From contig NZ_STGQ01000003.1 in NCBI RefSeq assembly GCF_004916975.1, forward strand, positions 452,501 to 516,500: 64,000 bases of DNA, in the 5' to 3' direction. Shown here piece by piece: positions 33,645 through 43,145 of this stretch (position 1 is its first letter; each line of letters opens with the position of its first letter). The stretch comes from Paenibacillus dokdonensis (GTDB lineage Bacteria > Bacillota > Bacilli > Paenibacillales > Paenibacillaceae). Position numbers and translations under genes: made by a program. The notes under the pieces were generated by a model. That model made no database searches. It had not been told where the DNA came from and worked only from the letters and a program-made list of their open reading frames with translations.

Positions 33645-35525
33645 TTACACCATGATTTTACAAATGTCATTCGTAAAATCAACAGGGTCCTGAATGGGAA
33701 GCCCTTCGATCAGCAGCGCCTGGTTGTACAGCAGATTGATATAGAGCGCCAGCTTCTCCTGATCTTTTTCAAAAGCGGCCTTCAGTGACTGGAACACCTC
33801 ATGATGCACGTTAATCTCCAGAACTTTGTCCGCCTGAATGCCCTCGCTGTTCGGCATCGCATTGAGCACTTTTTCCATCTCGATTGACAAATCGCCTTCC
33901 GCAGTCAGGCATACCGGATGAGACTTAAGACGCTTCGAGGCCTTAACCCCCTTAACCTTGCCGGAGAGAATGGTTGACATCGCTTCGAACAGATCTTTGT
34001 TCTCTGTAGCTTCCGCTTCGGATGAAGTCTCGTCCGCGTCTGCTTCAATCCCAAGATCACCGCTCGATACCGATTTGAATTCCTTCTCTTTGTACGTCAT
34101 CAGCATTTTGATCGCAAATTCATCAATGTCATCTGTCAGATACAGAATTTCATAACCCTTGTCAGCGACAAGCTCCGTTTGTGGAAGCTTTTCAATACGC
34201 TCGACGGAAGTACCTGAGGCGTAGTAAATATATTTCTGGTCCTCCGGCATTCTGGATACATACTCATCAAGAGTCACCAGCTTCTTCTCGTTCGAGGATG
34301 TAAACAGCAGCAGGTCTGACAGCGTGTCCTTATTCGCGCCATAATCATTATATACGCCAAACTTCAGCTGTCTGCCAAATGCCTTGAAGAAGGTTTCGTA
34401 TTTGTCACGGTCATCCTTCAGCAGGGATTGCAGCTGGCTCTTGATCTTGCTCTTAATGTTTTTGGCGATCAGCGTCAGCTGGCGGTCATGCTGCAGCATT
34501 TCCCGGGAGATGTTCAGGGACAAGTCCTCGGAATCCACCATCCCTTTCACGAAGCTGAAATAATCCGGCAGAAGGTCTGCGCATTTGTCCATGATCAGTA
34601 CGCCGTTGGAATACAGCTCCAGCCCTTTTTCGTATTCCTTGGAATAGTAGTCGAACGGTGTGTTCTCCGGAACGAACAGAATCGCATTATATACAACAGC
34701 GCCGTCCGCTTTCACATGCACATGGGTAAGAGGCTTGTCGAACCCGTAGCGTTTTTCGGCATAGAAGTTCTCATAGTCCTCCTGCGTGAGCTCGCTCTTG
34801 TTCTTGCGCCAAATCGGTACCATGCTGTTTACCGTCTGCTCTTCCTTATACTCCTCAAATTCACCGTCGCTGCCTTCTTTCGGACGGTGTCCGGTTACCT
34901 CCATTTTGATCGGGTAGCGGATGAAATCCGAATATTTCTTAATGATGCTTCTCAGGCGGTAATCCTCGAGATAATCATCGTATGAGTCATCCTCCGTATT
35001 ATCTTTGATTTTGAGGGTGATCTCCGTCCCAACCGAATCCTTCTCGCAAGGTTCAATCGTGTAGCCATCCGTTCCTTCGGATTCCCAGCGGTAAGCCTGG
35101 TCGCTGCCCAGCGCTTTACTGATGACCGTAACCTGATCGGCAACCATGAATGCGGAATAGAAGCCTACCCCGAACTGGCCGATGATGTTGTGGCCTTCCT
35201 TCGCTTCGTTCTCGCTCTTGAAAGCCAAAGATCCACTCTTGGCGATAATACCGAGGTTATTTTCCAGATCCTCCTGCGTCATGCCAATGCCGGTATCTGT
35301 GATCGTCAGCGTACGTTTGTCCTTGTCAGCAGTAATATGAATGTAATAATCATCCTTATTAAATACGAGCTGATCATCCGTCAGCGCCTTATAGTAAATT
35401 TTATCGATCGCATCACTAGCATTAGAGATCAATTCTCTCAGAAAAATCTCTTTCTGTGTGTAAATCGAATTAATCATCATCTCCAGCAAGCGTTTTGATT
35501 CGGCTTTAAACTCTTTTTTCATCAT
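33645..35525 (-). CDS. htpG: Molecular chaperone HtpG (Hsp90)
   Basis: A 626-residue bacterial Hsp90. The GHKL ATPase motifs are present: FLRELISNASDAIDK near residue 27, DTGIGM near residue 80 and GQFGVGFYSAFMVAD near residue 125. Middle and dimerisation domains are complete. The ATG at 35525 has AAAGGAG eight bases upstream; an in-frame start 13 codons earlier runs through the operator region and is rejected. A CIRCE operator and a sigma-A-like promoter precede it, so it should be controlled by HrcA, unlike B. subtilis htpG. Confidence 0.97.
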   Translation of the reverse strand: MMKKEFKAESKRLLEMMINSIYTQKEIFLRELISNASDAIDKIYYKALTDDQLVFNKDDYYIHITADKDKRTLTITDTGIGMTQEDLENNLGIIAKSGSLAFKSENEAKEGHNIIGQFGVGFYSAFMVADQVTVISKALGSDQAYRWESEGTDGYTIEPCEKDSVGTEITLKIKDNTEDDSYDDYLEDYRLRSIIKKYSDFIRYPIKMEVTGHRPKEGSDGEFEEYKEEQTVNSMVPIWRKNKSELTQEDYENFYAEKRYGFDKPLTHVHVKADGAVVYNAILFVPENTPFDYYSKEYEKGLELYSNGVLIMDKCADLLPDYFSFVKGMVDSEDLSLNISREMLQHDRQLTLIAKNIKSKIKSQLQSLLKDDRDKYETFFKAFGRQLKFGVYNDYGANKDTLSDLLLFTSSNEKKLVTLDEYVSRMPEDQKYIYYASGTSVERIEKLPQTELVADKGYEILYLTDDIDEFAIKMLMTYKEKEFKSVSSGDLGIEADADETSSEAEATENKDLFEAMSTILSGKVKGVKASKRLKSHPVCLTAEGDLSIEMEKVLNAMPNSEGIQADKVLEINVHHEVFQSLKAAFEKDQEKLALYINLLYNQALLIEGLPIQDPVDFTNDICKIMV

Positions 35526-35557
35526 GAGCCTTGCTCCTTTCGATTCAAACGATATTT

Positions 35558-35584
35558 TTAGCACTCTTTCATCCTGAGTGCTAA
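35558..35584. promoter_or_regulatory. CIRCE element (HrcA operator)
   Basis: TTAGCACTC, nine bases, then GAGTGCTAA: a perfect match to the CIRCE consensus. It lies between the htpG promoter and start codon, 33 bp before the ATG, where HrcA binding would block transcription until heat shock. Confidence 0.93.
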
Positions 35585-35595
35585 TTTCTTACTTT

Positions 35596-35625
35596 TATAT
35601 ATCACACCTTGATTTTCAAAGTCAA
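35596..35625 (-). promoter_or_regulatory. Sigma-A-type promoter of htpG
   Basis: On the minus strand TTGACT (35625-35620) and TATATA (35601-35596) are separated by 18 bases. The predicted transcription start falls at the edge of the CIRCE element, as at other HrcA-controlled genes. Confidence 0.65.
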
Positions 35626-35688
35626 TATGTAACATGTTACGCGAAAGATTTGTTCATGAATCTGCGTAGATGTTTACAGATAGTAAAT

Positions 35689-35718
35689 AGCCCTCCCCCG
35701 AGCTACCGGGGCAGGGCT
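35689..35718 (-). terminator. Possible terminator of the sulfatase operon
   Basis: AGCCCT-CCCCG pairs with CGGGG-CAGGGCT with one bulge; the minus strand continues ATTTAC, a short T tract. It lies 130 bp after the sulfatase stop codon. Confidence 0.45.
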
Positions 35719-35850
35719 GTTGCCGATTCGATTCCCTTGAATGAATCCGGAATTAATTCCAGCACTGCTCTATTCACCACTCAAGCTTTTTCCGCTCCGC
35801 CTTTGTACCGTATGCTGCATTTTCAATGGATATGTCACCTATAACCACGA

Positions 35851-37251
35851 TTAGCCCTCATTGTATGCCACTCTTCCTTCTCCTGCGGGACCAGCCAGCT
35901 CCAGCTGTCCCAAGCCGGTTACCGCCTCCCGCGAGCCGTCCCGCTCAGGATCGGCGTACCGGACGAACCACCGCTCCAACTGCGCCTTCATTACAGCTCG
36001 CTGCTCCTGCACCGACGGTTCATCGACCAAATTCGTCAGTTCACCCGGATCTTTAACGAGATCATATAACTCGTTTGGCCCGTATGGGTATCGTTGAACG
36101 TACTTCCAGTCGCGAGTTCGGATCATCCGCACGGGGCCGTATTCATCGAAAATCACGATATCTTCGCGGTCGCTTCCCTCTTCACCGAGCAGCGCCGGCA
36201 AAAAGCTACTGCCAGGCAGCTGCTGGTTTGTGTCCGGATTGTCGATACCTGAGTAGTCGAGCAACGTCGGCATAAAATCATAGCCGCTGGCGAGCTGGTC
36301 ACAGACGCGATCTTGTGGGATGCGGCCAGGCTGACTGAATATAGCCGGTATCTTGACAGATGTATCGAACATATTTTGAGGAAAGGTACCGTTTCCTTTA
36401 CCCCAGATACCGTGATGTCCACAATTAAATCCGTTATCGCTTAAGAAACAGACGAGTGTTTGCCCGCGTATGCCAGTATCGTCGAGCTTGTCAAGAATTC
36501 GTCCTATGTTCTGGTCCATGGCGGTTACCGCCGCAAAGTAACCTTTTAAATTTCCCCGTTGATCGACCAACCAAGGAGCGGTTTCAATCGCCCATGGATG
36601 CCGCGGCTCTTGGGGACACGTCTCAAATGCGCAGTTATCGTACATTTTCACGAATTCTTCGGGATGATTATCGACCCAGGGACTGTGCGGAGCCGTATAA
36701 TGCACACTCAAATAAAAGGGCCGGCTACCGTCATGGCTGTCCAGAAAGTGGAGCGCATTGTCGGTAATCGCATCTGTCAAATATCCGGGTTCGTTGATCG
36801 GTTTGCCATCTCGAATCATCGGAGCATCGTAGTAATTGCTGCCACCCGTTTGGTGTACATACCAATGACTAAAGCCATGCTGTGGCAACAGGCTGTCACC
36901 CAGGTGCCATTTACCGCTCAGCCCGCACACATATCCATTGTTCGCCAAAATATCGGTATAGGTGGTCTGGCCCTCTAAATACCGGATTGACCTCTCTCCG
37001 ACGTTGCCGCCGGAAATCCAGTCGTGGACGCCATGCTGCGAAGGAATTCGCCCGGTGAATAGAGAGGCCCTTGCCGGCGAGCAAACCGGTGAGGTGCAAA
37101 AAAAGTTCGAAAATCGCATGCCCTCCGCAGCCAGGCGATCCAAATGAGGGGTATGGATTTCGTGGTTGCCCGCACATCCTAGCGCCCAGGATCCCTGATC
37201 GTCACTTAAAATCATTACGATGTTCGGCCGGTCTGCAATCGGTTGAGCCAT
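35851..37251 (-). CDS. Sulfatase family protein (Cys-type)
   Basis: A 466-residue sulfatase of the alkaline-phosphatase fold. Metal residues start in LSDDQG (Asp17-Asp18). The site converted to formylglycine is Cys57 in CSPARASLFTGR, a CxPxR motif. A second metal pair lies in FLSDNGFNCGHHG. No signal peptide is visible, so it should act in the cytoplasm on an imported sulfated sugar. ATG 37251 has AAGGAG nine bases upstream; the longer frame overlaps that site. It is the last gene of a permease/permease/lipoprotein operon. No maturase is in the window; a radical-SAM anSME elsewhere is needed. Confidence 0.92.
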   Translation of the reverse strand: MAQPIADRPNIVMILSDDQGSWALGCAGNHEIHTPHLDRLAAEGMRFSNFFCTSPVCSPARASLFTGRIPSQHGVHDWISGGNVGERSIRYLEGQTTYTDILANNGYVCGLSGKWHLGDSLLPQHGFSHWYVHQTGGSNYYDAPMIRDGKPINEPGYLTDAITDNALHFLDSHDGSRPFYLSVHYTAPHSPWVDNHPEEFVKMYDNCAFETCPQEPRHPWAIETAPWLVDQRGNLKGYFAAVTAMDQNIGRILDKLDDTGIRGQTLVCFLSDNGFNCGHHGIWGKGNGTFPQNMFDTSVKIPAIFSQPGRIPQDRVCDQLASGYDFMPTLLDYSGIDNPDTNQQLPGSSFLPALLGEEGSDREDIVIFDEYGPVRMIRTRDWKYVQRYPYGPNELYDLVKDPGELTNLVDEPSVQEQRAVMKAQLERWFVRYADPERDGSREAVTGLGQLELAGPAGEGRVAYNEG

Positions 37252-37287
37252 CCATGAACACTCCTTGTATTTCAAATTATTGCAAAG

Positions 37288-38802
37288 CTACGATTTATTT
37301 TGCGCTTGGTAAGCTTTGTTTACGGCATCCAGCACTTTGCTGCCGCCTTGACTCCGCCATTTTTTGGACAATTCGGCGATGCCGGCATCGATATCGCGTT
37401 TGCCTGTCATCATTTCGGTGAAATATTGATTATACAGTTCGCTAAGGACGCCTCCCAACTCAACCTCCTCGGCTGTCGTCGTATTCAGCAGGTTCGGAAC
37501 CATATACTTGGTTGCGATATCGACGGACTCCTTGGCGCGTTCGGCTTGAGGCTCCGTTTGAGGCAAATAGTTTTCAGTGAGCGGCCAGACGACGCTGCCC
37601 CATGCGAGGGGATGTGCCCAACCATTGGAGGCAAATCCGTCCTTAGCCCGTTCAGCCTCATTGTAGACAATCTGATCTCCCTCCTTGGTGTAATGTATGC
37701 CTTCAATACCAAGCTCCAGCAAGTCGCGGCCTTCCTTGGACAGCATAAATTCGATCAGCTTGGCGGCCTTCTCCGGATTTTTCGCGTTTTTCGTTATCGC
37801 CGTGAATAAGCCTCCCTTCGGTGCGCTGTTCATCCCACGCGCTCCGTCTGGACCCGCAGGAGGCCCCTCGTAACCTAGCTTTCCGTCCGGGTTCACTTTT
37901 TGCAGACTCGTTTCAAGCCGGTTGACGTGGCGGAAAAGTGCGGTTTGCATAAAACCGACCTTCCCTTGATAAAATTTTTCCTCGCGCTTTTGCGTATCGT
38001 TCAGCAAAAACTCCGGATCGATCAGCTTTTCGTCCCACAACTTGCGCAAATATTGCATCCCTTGTTTGAATGCCGGATGCTCGAATACCGGTATGACATT
38101 GCCGGCGCTATCCAGAACCCAGTCTCCATGCGGAAGCCCGTAGGCAAAAAATACAAAGTTGAACTGGCCACCACCTTTTTGCGCGGTTAAGCCGTAGGTG
38201 TCATTTTTTCCATTTTTATCAGGATCCCTTGTTGTAATGGCCTTCAACGCCTCATAAAATTCGTCCAAGGTTTGCGGCGGCTTGATCCCAAGTGTATCCA
38301 GCCAATCCGCCCGGTAAGCGAGCGCCGTGTTGGCCCGTTCCTCTATGAAAGGGTAGCCGTAATATTTTCCGTCGACCGCGGTCCATTGTGAATTTTTCTC
38401 GATTTTCTCTTTTACGGTCGGCATTTCCGACAAATAGTCGTTCAGTGGAATGAGCAGACCTTCGTCTATCCACTGACTGAGAGACGGTGAAGGGTAATTA
38501 ATCGTGACAATATCCGGCAGGTCCCCGGTTGCCATCGCGACATTGATTTTTTCAAACCCGTTCTCAGGCACAAATTTTGCTTCCAAGTCAATGTCCAGCC
38601 GTTTGTTGATTTCGGCCAAAACTCGATCACCCGGCAGAAGCCCCTTCGCCGCATTGTCACCCGGCGTCAAAAAAACAATTTTGGTGGGGCTGCCGCCCCC
38701 ATCTTCAGCATTGCCGTTCTCCGATCCGCCTCCACACGCGGTTGCCGTAATCACCATGGCGGCGATGAGCGTAAACAGCATCCAAGTTCTAAATCTCTTC
38801 AT
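37288..38802 (-). CDS. Extracellular sugar-binding lipoprotein (LplA-like)
   Basis: A 504-residue lipoprotein. A signal peptide with lipobox TATACGGG anchors Cys23, followed by an Asn/Glu/Gly linker. The mature part has KIVFLTPGDNAAKGL, a TPQTLDEF-like loop (KPPQTLDEFYEALKAI) and a C-terminal GIEGIHYTKEGDQIVYNE block, all typical of the large LplA/YtcQ binding proteins of Paenibacillus. It feeds the two permeases encoded upstream in the same operon. The sulfatase gene 36 bp downstream suggests a sulfated oligosaccharide ligand. Confidence 0.92.
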   Translation of the reverse strand: MKRFRTWMLFTLIAAMVITATACGGGSENGNAEDGGGSPTKIVFLTPGDNAAKGLLPGDRVLAEINKRLDIDLEAKFVPENGFEKINVAMATGDLPDIVTINYPSPSLSQWIDEGLLIPLNDYLSEMPTVKEKIEKNSQWTAVDGKYYGYPFIEERANTALAYRADWLDTLGIKPPQTLDEFYEALKAITTRDPDKNGKNDTYGLTAQKGGGQFNFVFFAYGLPHGDWVLDSAGNVIPVFEHPAFKQGMQYLRKLWDEKLIDPEFLLNDTQKREEKFYQGKVGFMQTALFRHVNRLETSLQKVNPDGKLGYEGPPAGPDGARGMNSAPKGGLFTAITKNAKNPEKAAKLIEFMLSKEGRDLLELGIEGIHYTKEGDQIVYNEAERAKDGFASNGWAHPLAWGSVVWPLTENYLPQTEPQAERAKESVDIATKYMVPNLLNTTTAEEVELGGVLSELYNQYFTEMMTGKRDIDAGIAELSKKWRSQGGSKVLDAVNKAYQAQNKS

Positions 38803-38843
38803 TTCTCCTTTTCCCCCTCTTCATTTAAGTGAAGTTCCGCATG

Positions 38844-39716
38844 TCATTCCTTGACGGCACCGAGCGTAATGCCTTGTACGAAATAACGCTGAAAGAACGG
38901 ATAGATCATCATAACTGGAATAGCCGAAACCATGATCGTAGCCATCTTGATGGATTGACCAAGAAGAAACGGGCTGTCTCCGCCCGACTGGAAAGCCGCC
39001 TCATTTTCAAGCAACATGGACCGGAGAAACAACTGCAGCGGCCACAAATCTTTGTCGGTAATATACATCACGGCAGTGAAAAACTCATTCCATTTCGACA
39101 CTGCGTAAAAGAGCGAAACTGTGGCAATGGCCGGCATGGATAACGGAACCACAATACGGAAAAGGAGGCCGAAATCATTACACCCGTCAATTTTCGCGGA
39201 TTCTTCCAAGCTTTCCGGGATGGAGACAAAAAAGCTGCGCATCAAAATCAGGTTGTACGTTTGAATGGCCGTCGGAATCATCATCGCCCAGACCGTGTTA
39301 AGCATCCCAAGCTGCTTGACGACGAGAAAATTCGGAATGATGCCCCCGCCGAACATCATCGTAAACACAATCGCGAACATCACTACGCGACCGCCAGGCA
39401 GTTCCTTTTTGGAAAGCGCATAGGCGGCCAACGTCGTAGCCGTCATACTGATGATTGTTCCCGCAACAGTGACGAAAATGCTCACCATGTATGAGCTCCA
39501 TAACTGATCCAGATTAAGCAAATATCGGTAAGCCTCAAGCGTGATGCTCCGCGGAAATAGATGCACGTTGGTCGATAGATTTTCGTTCAAGGGGGTCATC
39601 GAGATGATCAACGAGTCCCAGAACGGATACAAGGTCAGCACCGCAATCACCGCCAGAAGCACGTAATTCAGGACATCGAACAGCTTGCCGCCGAAACCGG
39701 AATACGACATATCCAT
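38844..39716 (-). CDS. Sugar ABC transporter permease (LplC/YtcP-like)
   Basis: A 290-residue CUT1 permease with about six membrane segments. The EAA loop is SLEESAKIDGCNDFGLLFRIVVPLSMP, and the C-terminal QRYFVQGITLGAVKE is the family hallmark. Only eight bases separate it from the partner permease. It completes the importer with the LplB-like permease and the lipoprotein. No ATPase gene is present in the cluster. Confidence 0.93.
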   Translation of the reverse strand: MDMSYSGFGGKLFDVLNYVLLAVIAVLTLYPFWDSLIISMTPLNENLSTNVHLFPRSITLEAYRYLLNLDQLWSSYMVSIFVTVAGTIISMTATTLAAYALSKKELPGGRVVMFAIVFTMMFGGGIIPNFLVVKQLGMLNTVWAMMIPTAIQTYNLILMRSFFVSIPESLEESAKIDGCNDFGLLFRIVVPLSMPAIATVSLFYAVSKWNEFFTAVMYITDKDLWPLQLFLRSMLLENEAAFQSGGDSPFLLGQSIKMATIMVSAIPVMMIYPFFQRYFVQGITLGAVKE

Positions 39717-39724
39717 CCTCCCTT

Positions 39725-40678
39725 TTAGTAAATTCCTTGCTCGCCCATCATCCGGGACAAGCGGTTGGCGGCGATTAGTAGGATGAAGTTGATGGCCGAC
39801 TTGAATAATCCGACCGCCGCGGCAAGGCTAAAGCGTCCTTCCGTGAGTCCGATCCGATAGACGTAGGTGTCGATGATGTCCGCTACGTTATAGACGCCTT
39901 CATGATACAGGACAAAGATTTGTTCGAAACCGGCTTCCATCAAGCCGCCGATGCGTAGAATCAAAAGAATGATGATCGTGCCGCGGATGGAAGGCAGAGT
40001 AATATGCCAAATCCGCCGCGCGCGGTTCGCTCCGTCCATATAGGCGGCTTCATATAGCTGCGGGTTGACGCCGGCAAGCGCGGCCATATAAATGATCGTG
40101 TTCCAGCCAAACTCCTTCCAGATCATCGACCAGACGAGCGTACCCCGGAAATAGCGGTCATCGGTCAAAAAGCCGATCGGCTCGCCACCTAACGATCGGA
40201 CGATGTTATTGACGACGCCGCCGTCCGTTGATAGCAGATTCATGAGCAGGCCGCCCATGATGACCCAGGAAATGAAATGAGGAAGATATACGATCGTTTG
40301 CACAGTCCTTTTGAATAGCAGCTTCCTAGCTTCATTTAAAAGGATCGCCATGATGAGCGGCAGCGGAAATCCAAACACGAGCCGGTACAAGCTGATGATG
40401 ATCGTATTCCAGAAAACGTGCCAGAATTTATCCAGGGTGAACAAATACTCAAAATGCTTGAAGCCTGCCCACGGGCTGCCAAGGATGCCTTTGGTAATGC
40501 TGAACTCCTTAAACGCAATCAATGCCCCGTACATCGGATAGTAATGAAACAAGACATAGTAAGCGGCCGCTGGCAGGAGCATGATGTACAAATACCGGTT
40601 GGCGACCATTCGTTTCCACAACCTTCGCTTCCGGAGCGGCGCGCGGACATAGCCGACATCCCTTGTCGGCAAGACCAT
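39725..40678 (-). CDS. Sugar ABC transporter permease (LplB-like)
   Basis: A roughly 317-residue CUT1 permease. ILGSPWAGFKHFEYLF after the first membrane segment, the EAA loop LYEAAYMDGANRARRIWHITLPSI and the C-terminal RLSRMMGEQGIY are characteristic of LplB. The start is placed at 40678, with AGGGGGA about seven bases upstream; ATG 40684 is nearly as good but sits against that site. A cre-like palindrome lies 31 bp before the start, so this is probably the first gene of the sulfatase operon. Confidence 0.9.
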   Translation of the reverse strand: MVLPTRDVGYVRAPLRKRRLWKRMVANRYLYIMLLPAAAYYVLFHYYPMYGALIAFKEFSITKGILGSPWAGFKHFEYLFTLDKFWHVFWNTIIISLYRLVFGFPLPLIMAILLNEARKLLFKRTVQTIVYLPHFISWVIMGGLLMNLLSTDGGVVNNIVRSLGGEPIGFLTDDRYFRGTLVWSMIWKEFGWNTIIYMAALAGVNPQLYEAAYMDGANRARRIWHITLPSIRGTIIILLILRIGGLMEAGFEQIFVLYHEGVYNVADIIDTYVYRIGLTEGRFSLAAAVGLFKSAINFILLIAANRLSRMMGEQGIY

Positions 40679-40708
40679 AAACATTCCCCCTTCTCTATCG
40701 TATTTTTT

Positions 40709-40722
40709 TGAAAGCACTTTCA
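40709..40722. promoter_or_regulatory. cre-like palindrome upstream of the sulfatase/transport operon
   Basis: TGAAAGCACTTTCA is a palindrome with one central mismatch and matches 13 of 14 positions of the cre consensus; the missing one is the central G. It lies in the 118-bp space between the membrane AraC gene and the LplB-like gene. Confidence 0.5.
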
Positions 40723-40796
40723 TCTTAGAAAAAGGAAAGGAAGCGCTCAAGATTCAATGGATATGAACGGTTTCTTTTTTGGGGATCCGCCTGGTA

Positions 40797-43145
40797 TCAG
40801 TTGATCGGATTGGAGTCATTTTTTCCGTTTTCGTCGGTTAAACGCCCGAGCAAATGACGATTCCGATACTCCGAAGGGGTGAGACCGGTATATTTTTTAA
40901 AAGTCCTAATCACGTTCTGCTTTTGCCCGAAACCGGTGAGTTCGGCAATTTCAATCACGCTTTTGTTTGTTTGGGCAAGTAAGCGGCATGCCTCTTCCAA
41001 CCGGATTTCCGTCAAACATTCGGTAAACGTTTGGCCCGTTACTTCCTTAAAGACTTTGGACAAATAATGGCTGTTCATAAATACGAGGTCAGCGATCGTT
41101 GTCAAGCCGATCGACTCCCGGAAATGCTCCCGAATGTAGGCGACCAGCTTTTCGATCACTTCCACGTTTTTGTTTATCCGTTTGTCGTGCAACTCTTCAG
41201 ACAACTGTTCCAGAACGCTCCCCAACCAACAGCGGATTCCCTCCATATTTTGCAGTTTGGGGAAATCGGCATACCAATGGCGCTCCTCCTGATCCGGTTC
41301 GTCATCCTTTCGCACAAGCTCGACCCTTACGGCCACCAGCCCATTCAGAAGATACGCCAGAATCATATGCTTATATGAAAAACCGACATCGGCGTCATTC
41401 TCAAGCTGCCCGATAATGTGATCCTTCGTCTTCAGAGCCTTTTCAAGGTTACCCGTCTTCAACTCGCCGATCATTTTGTCCACCAGGCCGCGGTATGCGA
41501 TAAAACGGTTACGATTGGACTGGTTGACCTGCATGTCGTGGAGGGATAAAACACTGCCTTTCCCGGCGATTTGCTCGTAAAAAAGAGCTTCCACCGCTTC
41601 GTTATAGGCAAGGAAAATCTCGGATAATTTTCGATACTTGCCACCGATACCGAAAGTGAGCAGCACATCCTTCAGCTGTCCGGTCACCGCCGTCTTCAGC
41701 TGCAGCGCGAGCTCCTTCGTTTTATCAAAAGCAAGGTCATTGCCGATCCATTGCCCAGCATTCAGGATGATGACATCGTGCCGATGAAATTGGCTAACGT
41801 ATACACCTTTCGTGTACCTGGCCATCGTTTCTTCGCAAATGGTACGGATTCGGAAATGGATGAGATTCCGCATCTGCTCTTCGGTCTCGGTCTCAGGCAT
41901 CCAGGCGTCGGTAAGATGAATGCGGATCACCATCACGATAAAATGTTCCGGATCCAAATTCAGTCCGTAATATTCCAGCTGACGCAGCATGTCCTCACCG
42001 TCATCAGCTTTGCCGGACAGTAGATTCACCAGCATATGGTCTTGCAAGATCAACTCCTGCTCGTGGAACGTTGCCTTAAATTCCTCATTTTCATTAACGA
42101 GTTGCGTAAAAGACTCACGGATAAAGCCGAATTCATCCCGATATTTGATGTCATTCAAAGGTTTCTCCAGGTTGGATACAATGTGCTGAACCATTCTTTT
42201 GATGGGCTTATAATAGGTTCGCGAAACGAGCATCATCAGCAAAATACCAAGCAAAAGCCCAATCAGCGAAATGATAAAAGTAAAGCGGACGACTTCCTTG
42301 GATTGTTTGAACACTTCATCGTATGGGTTCAAAGTAACATATATCCATCCATTCAAGGTGGAAGTCTTAAAAGAGACCATATTCCGGACTCCACCGATCT
42401 CTTTCACGAAGTAGCCTTCCTTCTGGTCCCTTATCCGTTGAATATCACTAGCATCAAAACGCGTTAGTAGCGACTTTTTATCCCTATAAGACAGCACCTG
42501 GCCCTCAGGACTTAAAATCGCCACATTTCCGAGCTTTCGCTGATTTGTGTTCACGACTGCGTTGTATAATACATCCTCCTTCAAATTGATGAGTAGAACG
42601 CCCTTTTTCTGAGCATTTCGGATGGGCACACTGAAATAGAATGAGATCACGTCCCCGGATCCGGCCGTGGACGGTTGGCTCTCTGCCTCCCAGGACGAGG
42701 AGGATTGGATTTCGAGAAATCGCTGCAAGCCGCCGGTGTATGGGAAATCAGCTTTATCGTAGATCCCCGAACTAGATATCAATTTCTGATTGGTCGAGCT
42801 GTACAAATAAATCGAATGAATGTAATTGGAGGAATTGATGCGAGCGGAGAACAGATTGCTTGTGTTGACCAAAAAACGATAATCATCTTCCAAATTCCAG
42901 GCGAGCCATACCGCTTTCTGAACATCGGCGTCCAGCGCTAGAGAACTGGCCATCTGCTGCACTTCGCCCAGCGCCTGCTCGACGATCTTTTTAGTCTGAG
43001 CGAGCAGTTCGATATTGGAACCTAGTACCTCCTCCTTGAGTACTCGACTCGTGTAACGATACATCAGTGTTCCGACCAACAACGTGATCAAGACGACCGT
43101 GATCGTTAAATGAACGAGCAAGCGCATGAAAACAGTCCCCTTCAT
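40797..43145 (-). CDS. Membrane-anchored AraC-family regulator with extracellular sensor
   Basis: A 782-residue one-component transmembrane regulator. A membrane helix at about residues 7-29, an extracellular Cache-like region (IHSIYLYSSTNQKLISSSGIY), and a second helix at about 285-305 are followed by a HAMP-like linker. The cytoplasmic C-terminus ends in an AraC DNA-binding domain (LTTIADLVFMNSHYLSKVFKE and VIEIAELTGFGQKQNVIRTFKK). There is no His-kinase domain. ATG 43145 has AGGGGGG upstream; the longer frame is leader. It lies directly before the sulfated-sugar operon and should activate it. Confidence 0.9.
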   Translation of the reverse strand: MKGTVFMRLLVHLTITVVLITLLVGTLMYRYTSRVLKEEVLGSNIELLAQTKKIVEQALGEVQQMASSLALDADVQKAVWLAWNLEDDYRFLVNTSNLFSARINSSNYIHSIYLYSSTNQKLISSSGIYDKADFPYTGGLQRFLEIQSSSSWEAESQPSTAGSGDVISFYFSVPIRNAQKKGVLLINLKEDVLYNAVVNTNQRKLGNVAILSPEGQVLSYRDKKSLLTRFDASDIQRIRDQKEGYFVKEIGGVRNMVSFKTSTLNGWIYVTLNPYDEVFKQSKEVVRFTFIISLIGLLLGILLMMLVSRTYYKPIKRMVQHIVSNLEKPLNDIKYRDEFGFIRESFTQLVNENEEFKATFHEQELILQDHMLVNLLSGKADDGEDMLRQLEYYGLNLDPEHFIVMVIRIHLTDAWMPETETEEQMRNLIHFRIRTICEETMARYTKGVYVSQFHRHDVIILNAGQWIGNDLAFDKTKELALQLKTAVTGQLKDVLLTFGIGGKYRKLSEIFLAYNEAVEALFYEQIAGKGSVLSLHDMQVNQSNRNRFIAYRGLVDKMIGELKTGNLEKALKTKDHIIGQLENDADVGFSYKHMILAYLLNGLVAVRVELVRKDDEPDQEERHWYADFPKLQNMEGIRCWLGSVLEQLSEELHDKRINKNVEVIEKLVAYIREHFRESIGLTTIADLVFMNSHYLSKVFKEVTGQTFTECLTEIRLEEACRLLAQTNKSVIEIAELTGFGQKQNVIRTFKKYTGLTPSEYRNRHLLGRLTDENGKNDSNPIN

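Larger units (their letters stand above)
35526..35850. other. 325-bp region between htpG and the sulfatase gene
   Basis: It holds the htpG ribosome site, the CIRCE operator (35558-35584), a sigma-A-like promoter (35596-35625) and a hairpin at 35689-35718 that may end the sulfatase operon. Nothing else is recognised. Confidence 0.7.
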
